Shown here: one piece after another, positions 8,575 through 17,400 of the stretch
Layout of the letters: each line of letters opens with the position of its first letter
Position numbering within the stretch: the stretch's first letter is position 1
Origin: an uncultured Lachnospiraceae bacterium
GTDB lineage: Bacteria > Bacillota > Clostridia > Lachnospirales > Lachnospiraceae
Reading direction: 5' to 3'
NCBI GenBank assembly: GCA_947644545.1
Contig: CANRZW010000028.1
Coordinates: 1 to 45,859 of the forward strand
DNA: 45,859 nucleotides
Translations under genes and position numbers: made by a program
The notes under the pieces: model-generated
Databases searched by the model: none
Told to the model about the DNA's origin: nothing
The model's input: the letters and a program-made list of their open reading frames with translations, nothing else

Positions 8575-10578
8575 TTACCACAGCTGTTTCGCCGCTTCCT
8601 CGCCCGACGCAAACGGTCCCGGAACCGCATCCAGTCCACGGTGGGAACCAAGATAATCCTCATTGAACGTGATTGCTGTCCCGTCAGGATTCTCGAATCT
8701 CTGCTCCGGCTCAAAGGCATATCCCAGGATATCGCTGTTGATGATACCGTCACGGAAATCACCCAGCAGCTCATATATATTTGTCTTCAGGAAATAGCCG
8801 TTGTCCTTTTCCACCAGCTCTACCGTTGCCGTGTGCTCCGTGTCAATCAGGTTCGACTGCTCCTTCTTCCATGCCCGTGCGCCGTTGAAATAAGCGTTAC
8901 CGTTCACCCACACAGGCAGATGAGAGAAGTGATAGGATGCCAGCTTTCTCATATCAGCCTGCTTATCCATATCAAAGTTCACGATCCACTCATCATAATT
9001 CGGATATTCGTCGAACACATCCGTTCCCACGACCTGATTGTCCGCCATCCTGAAGCCCATATCTTCCTTCTCCTCTGCTTCCTTCACAGGCCAGTTCTGG
9101 ATGAAGATATTGTTGTATACACGATTATCGCCGTGCAGGATCGTCATAAAGCCTGCCACCTCGGTACGATGTCTGATATGGTACGGCGTATAACGGGGCT
9201 GGTTCACACCGTTTACGATATTGTCCGTGCCGCCGCCTACCGCAGTGAAAGCGCCCAGGATCAGGTTATGTACGCAGGCCACACCCTCTGTCGCGATGCG
9301 GACTGCCGCCTTGGACAGCATAATGTTATTGTCGATCAATGTCGGGCCATGGCTGACCTCAATGAAAATATCCTGGCTCATCATCGCGCCCTGTGCCATC
9401 GGAACGCCATCCGGCGCATAGTTGTCATGTAACAGGTTCTGGGAAATACGCGTACCCTGTGCCTGCCAGTCGCACCAGATCCCCATCGTCGAATGATGGA
9501 TATGGTTGCGGCGCATTACAACGTCGATCGCTGCGTGCAGTTTGATGCCGGAAATCTCCGCACCGCCCAGCTGCTGCATATTATTGATATTATGGATGTG
9601 GTTGTCCTCGATCAGACTGAACACGCAGCCCATGCGGCCCACGATACCTGTCTGCTCACAGTGATGAATATGACAACGTCTTACGATATGGCTGCCCACC
9701 TTCTCCTTAAGCCAGCCATGATACTGCCCACGGCATACCGCGTCACGCTCCATCTGCGTCGGACTCTTCACATGCTTGCGGGTAAAATAGTGATCGTTCT
9801 CTTCATCATAGTACTTACCCAATGAAATACCGCAGCATTTACTGTTGCTGATCTCGCAGTCCTCGATGATCCAGCCCTTAGACCAATGCGGCCCCACCAT
9901 ACCGTCCTGATAAGCTGCCGGCGGCGCCCATGTGGTTGCGGCCTTATTCACATTGAAACCGCTGAATGTGATGTAACCAACGCCTGTTTTAGAAGGCATA
10001 AAGCAGTTACGGCGCACGTTAATGTCAACCTTTTCCTCATTCGGGTTCTTACCCTGGAAGTTCGCGTAGATCACCGTCTCGTTGCCGTCCTGCTCGGTGT
10101 ACCATTTATAGACGGACCACTCCTGTTCCCAGGAAGGCTGATAGATTTCGCCCTTGATACACTCTTCCAGTGTCTCGGTCTCATAAAGCTGACGGTCATT
10201 CAGATAAACTGCACCCGTGTGCCGCACAACCGGCGCAAAATACCAGTCACCGCCGACAAAAGTCGTATACGGATTATAACTGCCGAACACACCGTTATCC
10301 ACACGGCATACCCACACATTCCCCTCATAATGCTTCCAGTCTTTCATCTCTTCTGCGCCGGTGATCATCGCCCCTAACGGCACTTCGCTCCTGTAGATGA
10401 TCCGCGCATCTTCCGTACCCGCATTCACCGGATCCACATACTCTCTGTAGATACCAGGCGCTACCAGCACCTCATCCCCCGGTTTTGCCACCTTCGCCGC
10501 ATCATTGATGTGTCGAAACGGTGTTTCCTTGCTGCCGTTGCCTTCTTTGGCCGCGGCGGCATTCACATAAAGAATCAT
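8575..10578 (-). CDS. GH120-type beta-xylosidase (right-handed beta-helix)
   Basis: A 667-residue cytoplasmic beta-helix protein. The N-terminus (ILYVNAAAAKEGNGSKETPF, then PGDEVLVAPGIYREYV) is DUF1565-like. The segments YANFQGKNPNEE, WAPPAAYQDGMVGPHWSKGW, EISGIKLHAAIDV, CDWQAQGTRISQN and IFIEVSHGP match, from memory, the GH120 beta-xylosidase XylC of Thermoanaerobacterium. By that comparison the nucleophile is Asp370 and the acid/base Glu407. About 14 extra residues separate them relative to XylC (PDGVPMAQGAMMSQ region). The start at 10578 has a strong AAGGAGGG ribosome site; the longer frame to 10650 covers promoter DNA. Generic annotation would call it only a right-handed parallel beta-helix protein. 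Neighbouring GH43 and GH31 genes support a xylo-oligosaccharide role. Confidence 0.85.
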   Translation of the reverse strand: MILYVNAAAAKEGNGSKETPFRHINDAAKVAKPGDEVLVAPGIYREYVDPVNAGTEDARIIYRSEVPLGAMITGAEEMKDWKHYEGNVWVCRVDNGVFGSYNPYTTFVGGDWYFAPVVRHTGAVYLNDRQLYETETLEECIKGEIYQPSWEQEWSVYKWYTEQDGNETVIYANFQGKNPNEEKVDINVRRNCFMPSKTGVGYITFSGFNVNKAATTWAPPAAYQDGMVGPHWSKGWIIEDCEISNSKCCGISLGKYYDEENDHYFTRKHVKSPTQMERDAVCRGQYHGWLKEKVGSHIVRRCHIHHCEQTGIVGRMGCVFSLIEDNHIHNINNMQQLGGAEISGIKLHAAIDVVMRRNHIHHSTMGIWCDWQAQGTRISQNLLHDNYAPDGVPMAQGAMMSQDIFIEVSHGPTLIDNNIMLSKAAVRIATEGVACVHNLILGAFTAVGGGTDNIVNGVNQPRYTPYHIRHRTEVAGFMTILHGDNRVYNNIFIQNWPVKEAEEKEDMGFRMADNQVVGTDVFDEYPNYDEWIVNFDMDKQADMRKLASYHFSHLPVWVNGNAYFNGARAWKKEQSNLIDTEHTATVELVEKDNGYFLKTNIYELLGDFRDGIINSDILGYAFEPEQRFENPDGTAITFNEDYLGSHRGLDAVPGPFASGEEAAKQLW

Positions 10579-10621
10579 GGTTGTTACCCTCCTTTTTATA
10601 AAAATCCTGTCTGATAACACC

Positions 10622-10627
10622 ATTATA
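10622..10627 (-). promoter_or_regulatory. Putative -10 box for the GH120 gene
   Basis: A perfect TATAAT on the minus strand lies 44 bp upstream of the GH120 start, within the AT-rich 133-bp gap after the GH43 gene. No convincing -35 is seen, so activation by a regulator is possible. GH120 and GH31 may therefore form their own transcript. Confidence 0.45.
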
Positions 10628-10711
10628 TTGCATTCGTCACAAAAACACACGAATTATTTTAAAATAAATAAAAATATTTCAGAGATTGCTATACTGAACT
10701 ATAAACACAAT

Positions 10712-12286
10712 TTATAATTCGCAACTTTCGTCTGCGACAAAATCCCTAAAGTCAGAGAATCCCGCTCCGCCCTGACCCTCATTATAAGAAAAAATACCGA
10801 TCCGGGCGCCTACAAAAATAGACAGGGAATATAAGAGATCCAGTTTCTCACCCAGAGGAGAGAATCTTTCTCCGTCCAGACTGTAGAAAAATTCTGCCGT
10901 TTCTTCCTGACTTCCCCAGCTGTCAAATCGGAAGACAATTCTCAGCCAAACGCTCTCACCGTCAAACGGCGCTTCCGTCTCCTTTATGGTATACCATTCC
11001 TCCAGCGCCGCCAGATCGCCTTTCCTCTGCAGTTCATACGGAGCTGTCTCCCCGGCACGCCGCCGCATAACCACACTCTTTTTGCCATTTCTCTGGCGGA
11101 TTCCGATCTGCCCGTATTTTTCCAGGAACACACACAGCCCGGCAAAATCGCCGTCCGCCATACCGCCGCACTCCAAATTGACTGTAAACGCACACCCCGG
11201 CGCCTTGGTTCTCTGGGTCAATGTATTCCTGGCGCGCATCAGATCAGAAGCGAAATTCTTGTTCTGCAGCCGCAAATATCCGGGCCGTTCCCGAAACGAC
11301 CAGGCCGTATCATCCGCCGCATGATTCCATTGCCACACATTCTTTAAAACATCTTCCTCATGGGCAAAACTGTCACTCTGTATGATCGCTTCTGCCGGTC
11401 TCTCGTCAAAAGGAACCTCCACACACTCCGGCACTTTTCCGTCCTTACCGGGAATAGGCCATTCCTCCTTCCATTCCACCGGCATCAGAAACGGCACTCT
11501 TCCGATCGCTCCGCTGTCCTGGAACATCATCGCATACCAGTTTCCATAGGCATCGTCAAAAATCGGCCCCTGCGCGATGCCTCTTCCCGGAAGCCACATA
11601 TCATCATACAGGATCGTCTTCCGCTCATAAGGCCCCATAAGATTTCCGGAACGATAGCAAACCTCTCTTCGCTTCCCCTGTTCTTCTTCTGTATCTGCCG
11701 GCCAGTCTATGAACAGAAGATAGATCCAGCCATCTTTTGCATAGGCCCTGCAGCCTTCACAGCGCAGGCGGATTCCCTCTGACGGCGTATGAATAAGCAG
11801 CCGGTCCGTTTCCTCCAGGGCGCCCGAAAGATCTTCCTTTAATTCCACAATCCTGATCTCACCGTTTCCGTAGACCAGATATACCTTATCCTCCCAGCAG
11901 AGGAATGACATGTCATGATATACCGTTTCCCATTCCGTCCGCTCCCAGTCACTCTTCTCGATATCGTCGGTCGAAAACAGATAGGTTTTTCCCATGTCAT
12001 GACAAACAAAGCACGCATAAAAACGGCCCTTATAATGCAGCAGGCTGGTCGCCCACTGCCCCTTCCCATAAGCATGTCTGCCGTCCTCCAGACGATAGAT
12101 GGCATTGTCCTCTATTTCCGTACAAATATAGGAAACGATCTCCCAGTGCTGCAGATCCTTCGACTTAAGGATCGGCGCCGCCGGCATATAGAACATGGTC
12201 GTGGAGACCATATAGAAATCCGAACCGACCCTGATCACATCCGGATCCGGCATATCCGCCCGAAACAATGGATTTTGTATTCTCAT
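10712..12286 (-). CDS. Glycoside hydrolase family 43 (beta-xylosidase/alpha-L-arabinofuranosidase)
   Basis: A 524-residue inverting glycosidase with an N-terminal five-bladed beta-propeller (residues ~1-300) and a C-terminal beta-sandwich (~310-524) of the kind found in GH43 xylosidases. The three GH43 acids are visible: base Asp14 in ADMPDPDVI, pKa-modulating Asp125 in YHDMSFL, and acid Glu177 in RCEGCRAY. Likely substrates are xylo- or arabinoxylo-oligosaccharides. There is no signal peptide, so it acts in the cytoplasm. The ATG at 12286 is preceded by AGGAGGTG; a TTG five codons upstream falls inside this ribosome site and is rejected. It lies 35 bp after the BceB-type permease but functionally belongs with GH120 and GH31 downstream. 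Confidence 0.9.
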   Translation of the reverse strand: MRIQNPLFRADMPDPDVIRVGSDFYMVSTTMFYMPAAPILKSKDLQHWEIVSYICTEIEDNAIYRLEDGRHAYGKGQWATSLLHYKGRFYACFVCHDMGKTYLFSTDDIEKSDWERTEWETVYHDMSFLCWEDKVYLVYGNGEIRIVELKEDLSGALEETDRLLIHTPSEGIRLRCEGCRAYAKDGWIYLLFIDWPADTEEEQGKRREVCYRSGNLMGPYERKTILYDDMWLPGRGIAQGPIFDDAYGNWYAMMFQDSGAIGRVPFLMPVEWKEEWPIPGKDGKVPECVEVPFDERPAEAIIQSDSFAHEEDVLKNVWQWNHAADDTAWSFRERPGYLRLQNKNFASDLMRARNTLTQRTKAPGCAFTVNLECGGMADGDFAGLCVFLEKYGQIGIRQRNGKKSVVMRRRAGETAPYELQRKGDLAALEEWYTIKETEAPFDGESVWLRIVFRFDSWGSQEETAEFFYSLDGERFSPLGEKLDLLYSLSIFVGARIGIFSYNEGQGGAGFSDFRDFVADESCEL

Positions 12287-12321
12287 ATTACACCTCCTCA
12301 AAGCTTTTATTATTCCTCACT

Positions 12322-14448
12322 TTACCACAAACTCCCCCTTCTTTTCCACTGCAAAATATTCCGCTTAAACTCCACATACGTCACTGCAAAATACACCAGA
12401 TAGATTCCGAAAAATAACCCGGCGCTTTTCCCAAAGAATCCTCCCACAACGGTGGGCACCCCTGTCATCATGATAAACCGATCGCTGGCAAAAAGGATCA
12501 TCCGTCCGCTGATCACCACTGCCAACAGCGCCGGACACAGATAAAAGGCCGCCAGCTGCTTGAAGATCAGCCATTCTATCCGGGTACGACTCAGGCCCAG
12601 TTTCGACAGCACATCATAACGGTATCTGTACCTGGCCGCGTCGCTCACCTGCTGCACGGACAGCACTGTCACCGCCACGCAGACAAACACCAGACCGATA
12701 TAGAACAGCGGAAGTATAATGGACGCCAGCATATATTTCAGTTCCGACAGCAAATTATCCCGTACCAGGCAAAGTTCCACAACACTGATGATGGTGTCGG
12801 AACCACGGCACAGATCGCCCGCCACATGCCCCTGCACATCCAGATCTTCCTCCGGCAGCAACTCCTTCAGCTTATGCTGCAGCCCGATTGGAGCCGTTCC
12901 GTCAAGATCCGCCACCAGCTCCGTATAATAGGGCTGCATCCGTATCAGCACCTCATCCGGAACCACCACCATATAATCCGCTCCGTTGTGTCCGTCCTGG
13001 GAAAAAGGCTCCGCCTGAATGCCCGCGCAGGTCAGGAACCCGTCGCCTGCCGCATTCCCGATTATCAGCTCTTCCCCGATCTTCTGCACTTCCTGCTCCA
13101 GCCGGGGCTTAATCTGTACCAGATACTCCTGCTGCCCAAGATTTACCCTCTCGTAGCCCAGCATCTTACGCAGATGGTTATAATCCGTAAGTCCCATATA
13201 CGTATCGTACGTATAATAGTTGCCGTCTCCGTACTCATCCCGCAGCGTTCTCTCGATGGCTGCCTCATCCGGCGTACCGTCCGCATTCCTGTACATAGCG
13301 CCCCATGCCTGCAAATGGGTCAGCATCCAGGTATTGACCACGTTCCTGCCATCCGTATAGATATGATAGATATAATAGGACGATACTGTGGCCTCCTCCT
13401 CGATCACCCTTTTTTCTTCTGCAAAATCATACGCAATTTCTTTGCTGTAGATCTGCACATCAAAGGGAAATTTCCCGTCCAGCACCGTATTCTCGTAATC
13501 GCTGAACATCAACGCAAAAGATGCCCCCAGCAGGGCAAGCGTAAACAGCGACGTCAATGTCCCCATGGTAAACTGCATCGTCCGCACCTTAGAAGCAAAC
13601 TGCCGCAGCAGAAACAAATTCTGCCCTCGATAGACCGCCGCCCCGCCCCGACGCACATAACAGATGATCCAGGCCGACAGACCCAGATAGAAAAGATAGA
13701 TTGTGATCACCAATCCCACCACAAACATCGTCGTCTGCATTGTGGTTGCCAGTCGTCCGAACAGCTTCCAGAACAACAGGATAAAAATAACCGAAAGAGG
13801 AAACAGCATCTGTTTGACCCGCTCGAACTTCTCTTTAATCTCCTCATTGCGTCGTCTGGCGCTCATAAGCGCCTGAATATTCATCTTCTTAAACTTCCGC
13901 CTGCAGTGAAAAAGCGCCAGCAGATAACAGCCGCCGTAACAACACAGCGTCATAAGCAATGTCCCGCCATCCGGCCTGATCCGCAGATGATACTCCATCC
14001 GCACCATGGAGCACATCACCGACATCAAAACCTGCTGCAGTAAAATGCCTGCCGCTGCTCCAATCACAAAAGCCACACCGCCAAGCAGAATATTTTCCCG
14101 CACATACAGTCTGGCAATGGCTCTTTTTTTCATGCCCAGCAGTAAATAAATGCCAAACTCCGTACTGCGCTTTTCCAACATGAACCGCACCATGTAATTG
14201 ATCAGCCAGGCCACAATCAGGATGATAAAAAAGGTTGAAACCCCCACCATCATCCCCATAAGTTCATTGAGATTCATTGTAAACTGCCGTTCCAGCTCAT
14301 TCTGGAAAAGAAGGCTGCTAAAAGCATACATCAGAGCCGTCACCAGGATCATGGTGAGCATATAGACCAGATAATCCCGTGCGGAACGCTTCATATTGCG
14401 CACGCTGAGCTTGTCGTAAAAAGAACCGTACTTCTTATCCTCTCTCAT
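12322..14448 (-). CDS. bceB: BceB-type ABC transporter permease (FtsX domains)
   Basis: The 708-residue membrane subunit of an antimicrobial-peptide-sensing/detoxifying ABC transporter. It has about ten transmembrane segments, two FtsX domains (first near residues 50-190 with EKRSTEFGIYLLLGMKKRAI, second at the C-terminus), and the ~200-residue extracellular loop between segments 7 and 8 typical of the BceB family. The ATG at 14448 is preferred over an upstream GTG because GGGAGGTG is spaced 9 nt from it. The start overlaps the end of the ATPase gene, indicating translational coupling. Such transporters usually signal to a BceRS partner, here encoded just upstream. Confidence 0.92.
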   Translation of the reverse strand: MREDKKYGSFYDKLSVRNMKRSARDYLVYMLTMILVTALMYAFSSLLFQNELERQFTMNLNELMGMMVGVSTFFIILIVAWLINYMVRFMLEKRSTEFGIYLLLGMKKRAIARLYVRENILLGGVAFVIGAAAGILLQQVLMSVMCSMVRMEYHLRIRPDGGTLLMTLCCYGGCYLLALFHCRRKFKKMNIQALMSARRRNEEIKEKFERVKQMLFPLSVIFILLFWKLFGRLATTMQTTMFVVGLVITIYLFYLGLSAWIICYVRRGGAAVYRGQNLFLLRQFASKVRTMQFTMGTLTSLFTLALLGASFALMFSDYENTVLDGKFPFDVQIYSKEIAYDFAEEKRVIEEEATVSSYYIYHIYTDGRNVVNTWMLTHLQAWGAMYRNADGTPDEAAIERTLRDEYGDGNYYTYDTYMGLTDYNHLRKMLGYERVNLGQQEYLVQIKPRLEQEVQKIGEELIIGNAAGDGFLTCAGIQAEPFSQDGHNGADYMVVVPDEVLIRMQPYYTELVADLDGTAPIGLQHKLKELLPEEDLDVQGHVAGDLCRGSDTIISVVELCLVRDNLLSELKYMLASIILPLFYIGLVFVCVAVTVLSVQQVSDAARYRYRYDVLSKLGLSRTRIEWLIFKQLAAFYLCPALLAVVISGRMILFASDRFIMMTGVPTVVGGFFGKSAGLFFGIYLVYFAVTYVEFKRNILQWKRRGSLW

Positions 14449-15205
14449 CGGACAATACACCTCCCGTCAACGACAATACATCCAGGATCTCCTGCAGAAA
14501 AACCTTCCTGCTCTTTGTACCCCGCACTAACTCATGAAAGATCTTTCCGTCCTGCAAAAACAGGATCCGTCCGCAGTAGCTGGCCGAAAAAGCATCATGC
14601 GTCACCATCAGGATGGTGGCCTGCATCTCCCGGTTCAAATCCGTAAACGTCTCCAGAAGAATCTGCGCCGACCGGGAATCCAGCGCTCCCGTAGGCTCAT
14701 CCGCCAGCAGCAGCTTAGGCTGGTTCACCATGGCCCGGCCGCAGGCGCACCGCTGCTTCTGCCCGCCTGATACCTGATAAGGGAACTGGTCCCGGATATC
14801 CTCAATCTGCAGAAGCTTTAAGATCTGTGCACAGGCCGTCAGAATCTCCTTCTTCGGTTTTTCCTGCAGCGTCAGCGCCAGCACGATATTTTCCTCGATT
14901 GTCAACGTATCCAGAAGATTGTAATCCTGAAACACAAACCCCAGATTATCCTTACGAAACTCCGATAAGGCATCCTCGGACAACTCGGTGATATCCGTGT
15001 CCTCATAATAAATATGCCCCGCCGTTACCCGGTCGATCGTCGCCAGCAGATTTAAGAGCGTCGTCTTCCCCGATCCGGATGGTCCCATAACGCCCACAAA
15101 TTCCCCCTTTTCCACCGCAAAACTGACACAATCCACAGCCTTCGTCACGTTAGCCGCATTGCCATAGTATTTCTCCACCTCGCATATGCGAATATAGTCG
15201 TTCAT
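14435..15205 (-). CDS. bceA: BceA-type ABC transporter ATP-binding protein
   Basis: A 256-residue ATPase energising the BceB permease. It shows Walker A GPSGSGKTTLLN (near residue 40), the Q-loop in LGFVFQDYNLLDTLT, the signature VSGGQKQRCACGRAM, Walker B LLLADEPTGALDS and the switch His in LMVTHDAFSASYC. The protein resembles the LolD/MacB/BceA subfamily. The start at 15205 follows AAAGGAGTG. The gene is separated from the BceRS operon by a strong terminator, so it needs its own promoter in 15206-15270, which is where a BceR-type regulator would be expected to bind. Confidence 0.93.
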   Translation of the reverse strand: MNDYIRICEVEKYYGNAANVTKAVDCVSFAVEKGEFVGVMGPSGSGKTTLLNLLATIDRVTAGHIYYEDTDITELSEDALSEFRKDNLGFVFQDYNLLDTLTIEENIVLALTLQEKPKKEILTACAQILKLLQIEDIRDQFPYQVSGGQKQRCACGRAMVNQPKLLLADEPTGALDSRSAQILLETFTDLNREMQATILMVTHDAFSASYCGRILFLQDGKIFHELVRGTKSRKVFLQEILDVLSLTGGVLSDERG

Positions 15206-15273
15206 TTTCCGTTCACTCCTTTCAGCCGTTTGGCCCAACAATAGTTTAGCATCCTCCCGTTTTCTTTCTATAG

Positions 15274-15318
15274 AAAAAGATTGAAGTTATCTTACTTTTT
15301 TGAAAGATAACCTCAATC
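15274..15318 (-). terminator. Rho-independent terminator after the BceRS-type operon
   Basis: Arms 15279-15293 and 15304-15318 are 15 bp with a single mismatch, enclosing a 10-nt loop. On the minus strand the stem is followed by a run of T at 15278-15274. The stem overlaps the histidine-kinase stop codon. It ends the regulator/kinase transcript before the ABC transporter genes. Confidence 0.85.
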
Positions 15319-16350
15319 CTCCTGTTCCCTGTCTATATAGACGCTGATCGGAAACAACAGCGTCATCCTCGTTCCCCTGCCGTATTCCGACTCGGCCTGC
15401 AGTCCAACTCCCAGCTTATCACACAGCTTCCGGCACAGATACAGTCCCATGCCGGTGGCCCTCTCATGGTCGCGGCCGTTACTGCCCGTAAATCCTTTCT
15501 CAAAAATACGGCAAAGCTCCCCGCTCCGGATTCCCACACCGTTGTCCTCCACCGTCAGGCGCACTCCGTCCCGCTCCCGTTTCGTCCGAATCCGGAAGAC
15601 CGGCTGTTGACCGCAATACTTCACGCTGTTTAAGATCATCTGATTTACGATAAAAGCGATCCACTTTCCATCCGTATAGACCGGATCCGGACAATCCACC
15701 TCCGCACGCACGCCGCTCCGGATCAGCAGCAGACGGTTCCTTTCCAGGACGTCTTCCACCGTCTCCTGCAGATTCGTCCTGCGGATGATAAAATCCTTGT
15801 AGACATTCTCCGATCTGGCGTAATAAAGCGCCATATCCACATAATTTTCTATCTTTTGATTCTCCAGACTGACTGCCCGCAGAGTCTCCCGCGACTCGGA
15901 CAATCTGCTCCCGTTCTCACACAACAGCGAAATTCCCGTGATTGGCGCTTTCACCTCGTGCACCCAGTTCTCTATGTATTCCCTGTACTCCCTCTCCGCC
16001 GTCTCAACCTGCCTGATCCGCTCGATCACGGACTTGTTCGACCGCCGTATCATATCCCGGTACAGTCTGTCTTCCAGTTTTGCGGATGACGGCAGCAATT
16101 CCCCCAGCAGATACCGTTTGTCCACCTGCTCCAGAATATGCCCTGTTTCCTCAAAATATTTCCTTCTCCCAAGATAAGTAACCACCAGCCAAACACACAC
16201 AATCATTCCCCAGAAGATCAGAAGGATCACCACATTCGCACCGCTGTATCCTGTCAGTCTTAAGAATACGCTCATCATCCCCATACAGACCAGATGCAGC
16301 ACCAGAAGAAGAAACCGGTCTTTCAAAAATGCAAGCACGCTCATTCTCAT
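15313..16350 (-). CDS. bceS: BceS-type intramembrane-sensing histidine kinase
   Basis: A 345-residue kinase with two N-terminal transmembrane helices (about residues 10-30 and 38-58) joined by a very short extracellular link, the hallmark of BceS-type kinases that take their signal from a partner ABC transporter. The phospho-acceptor His is in the WVHEVKAPITGISLL motif. The ATP-binding domain shows VNQMILNSVKYC (N box), VEDNGVGI (G1) and GMGLYLCRKLC (G2). The start codon overlaps the regulator stop codon (ATGA), so the two are coupled. It probably controls bceAB in response to bacitracin-like or lantibiotic peptides. Confidence 0.92.
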   Translation of the reverse strand: MRMSVLAFLKDRFLLLVLHLVCMGMMSVFLRLTGYSGANVVILLIFWGMIVCVWLVVTYLGRRKYFEETGHILEQVDKRYLLGELLPSSAKLEDRLYRDMIRRSNKSVIERIRQVETAEREYREYIENWVHEVKAPITGISLLCENGSRLSESRETLRAVSLENQKIENYVDMALYYARSENVYKDFIIRRTNLQETVEDVLERNRLLLIRSGVRAEVDCPDPVYTDGKWIAFIVNQMILNSVKYCGQQPVFRIRTKRERDGVRLTVEDNGVGIRSGELCRIFEKGFTGSNGRDHERATGMGLYLCRKLCDKLGVGLQAESEYGRGTRMTLLFPISVYIDREQED

Positions 16351-17021
16351 ATCCGGTACCCAAGCCCTCTCTTCGTCACAATCAGCTCATGCACCCCGAT
16401 CGCCTTTAATTTCTCCCGGATCCTGGTCATATGCACACTCAATGTATTATCGTCTATGAAAATCTTATTCTCCCACAAATACTCGATCAGGTTCGTCCGG
16501 GAGACATATTCCCCGGGCTGTCTGAAAAGCCGGTATAATATCTTCATCTCCGCCTTGGTAAGTTCCGTCTGCTTATTCCTGCATGTCAGTACACACCCGG
16601 CAATGTCCAGCCGCACATCCTTGTGAACAAACTGCGTCTGCTCCTTCAGCCTGCCTCCCATGGTGCGCTTCAACACGGCCCCGATCCGCGCCAACAGTAT
16701 CGGAGCCTGATAAGGCTTCGTAATATAGTCGTCCCCGCCCTTTAAGATACCGTTCAGTTCATCCATGGAGTCCGTGCGGCTCGTGAGAAAGATCACCGGC
16801 ACGCCCATTTCACCACGGATCTGCGTACACACATCGAAACCGGAGCATCCCGGCAGATTGATATCCAGCAGGATCAGATCCGGCGACTGTTCCGTAATCT
16901 GCTGCAGGATATGGTGAAACTCAGTCAAGACCGCCGCCTCATACATCGCATTTTCCAACAATATTTTCAGTTCCCGGCGGATGACTGCCTCGTCTTCTAT
17001 GATCAGAATCTTCGCTGCCAC
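16347..17021 (-). CDS. bceR: BceR-type OmpR-family response regulator
   Basis: A 224-residue regulator with an N-terminal receiver domain (acidic pair IIEDE, phospho-acceptor Asp in LILLDINLPG, conserved Lys in YITKPYQAP) and a C-terminal winged helix (LTKAEMKILYRLFRQPGEYV, then DDNTLSVHMTRIREKL). I chose the GTG at 17021 because GAGGAGG lies just upstream; the longer frame from 17051 starts inside that ribosome site. It likely activates the bceAB promoter downstream. It is coupled to the kinase gene by an ATGA overlap and lies 40 bp after the MmcQ/YjbR gene. Confidence 0.92.
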   Translation of the reverse strand: MAAKILIIEDEAVIRRELKILLENAMYEAAVLTEFHHILQQITEQSPDLILLDINLPGCSGFDVCTQIRGEMGVPVIFLTSRTDSMDELNGILKGGDDYITKPYQAPILLARIGAVLKRTMGGRLKEQTQFVHKDVRLDIAGCVLTCRNKQTELTKAEMKILYRLFRQPGEYVSRTNLIEYLWENKIFIDDNTLSVHMTRIREKLKAIGVHELIVTKRGLGYRI

Positions 17022-17061
17022 GATCGTCTCCTCCTCAGATTGATTTCCCACACTCCCGCGC

Positions 17062-17400
17062 TCATTTCTTTCTGCCGACGATCAGGTCATAGCTCTCCGC
17101 AATCATCCTTTTGATCTCCTCTTCCGGCACAGAGCCGTCCAGAATGACCGTATTCCAGTGTTCTTTATTCTGATGCCATCCGGGGATCACAGCCTCGTAC
17201 GCGTCCCGCCAGAAATCCCTCCACTGCGGATCCACCTTCACATTGACCCATATCCTGTCTTCCCGTTCATAAGTCCACGCGAAAGCCTTCCTGTTGCCCC
17301 GATAACGGGCCAGCTGCCAGTTATCATCATGAAAAGGCGCATCCAGATATGCCCCCTGAAACGTCATACAATATGCCAGCACTTCCTGCCTTGTTGTCAT
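17062..17400 (-). CDS. MmcQ/YjbR family protein
   Basis: A 112-residue protein with the family features: N-terminal MTTRQEVLAYCMTFQGAYLD, the central DRIWVNVKVDP strand region, and the C-terminal PGWHQNKEHWNTVILDG segment. The YjbR fold (CyaY-like) is thought to bind DNA, but the physiological role is unknown. Its start overlaps the yaaA stop codon (ATGA), so it is coupled to that stress gene. Confidence 0.88.
   Translation of the reverse strand: MTTRQEVLAYCMTFQGAYLDAPFHDDNWQLARYRGNRKAFAWTYEREDRIWVNVKVDPQWRDFWRDAYEAVIPGWHQNKEHWNTVILDGSVPEEEIKRMIAESYDLIVGRKK

Noticed and set aside
12826..14043. 405-codon plus-strand open frame over the BceB-type gene
   Set aside because: Antisense shadow with extreme His/Gln/Arg content; no recognisable motif.
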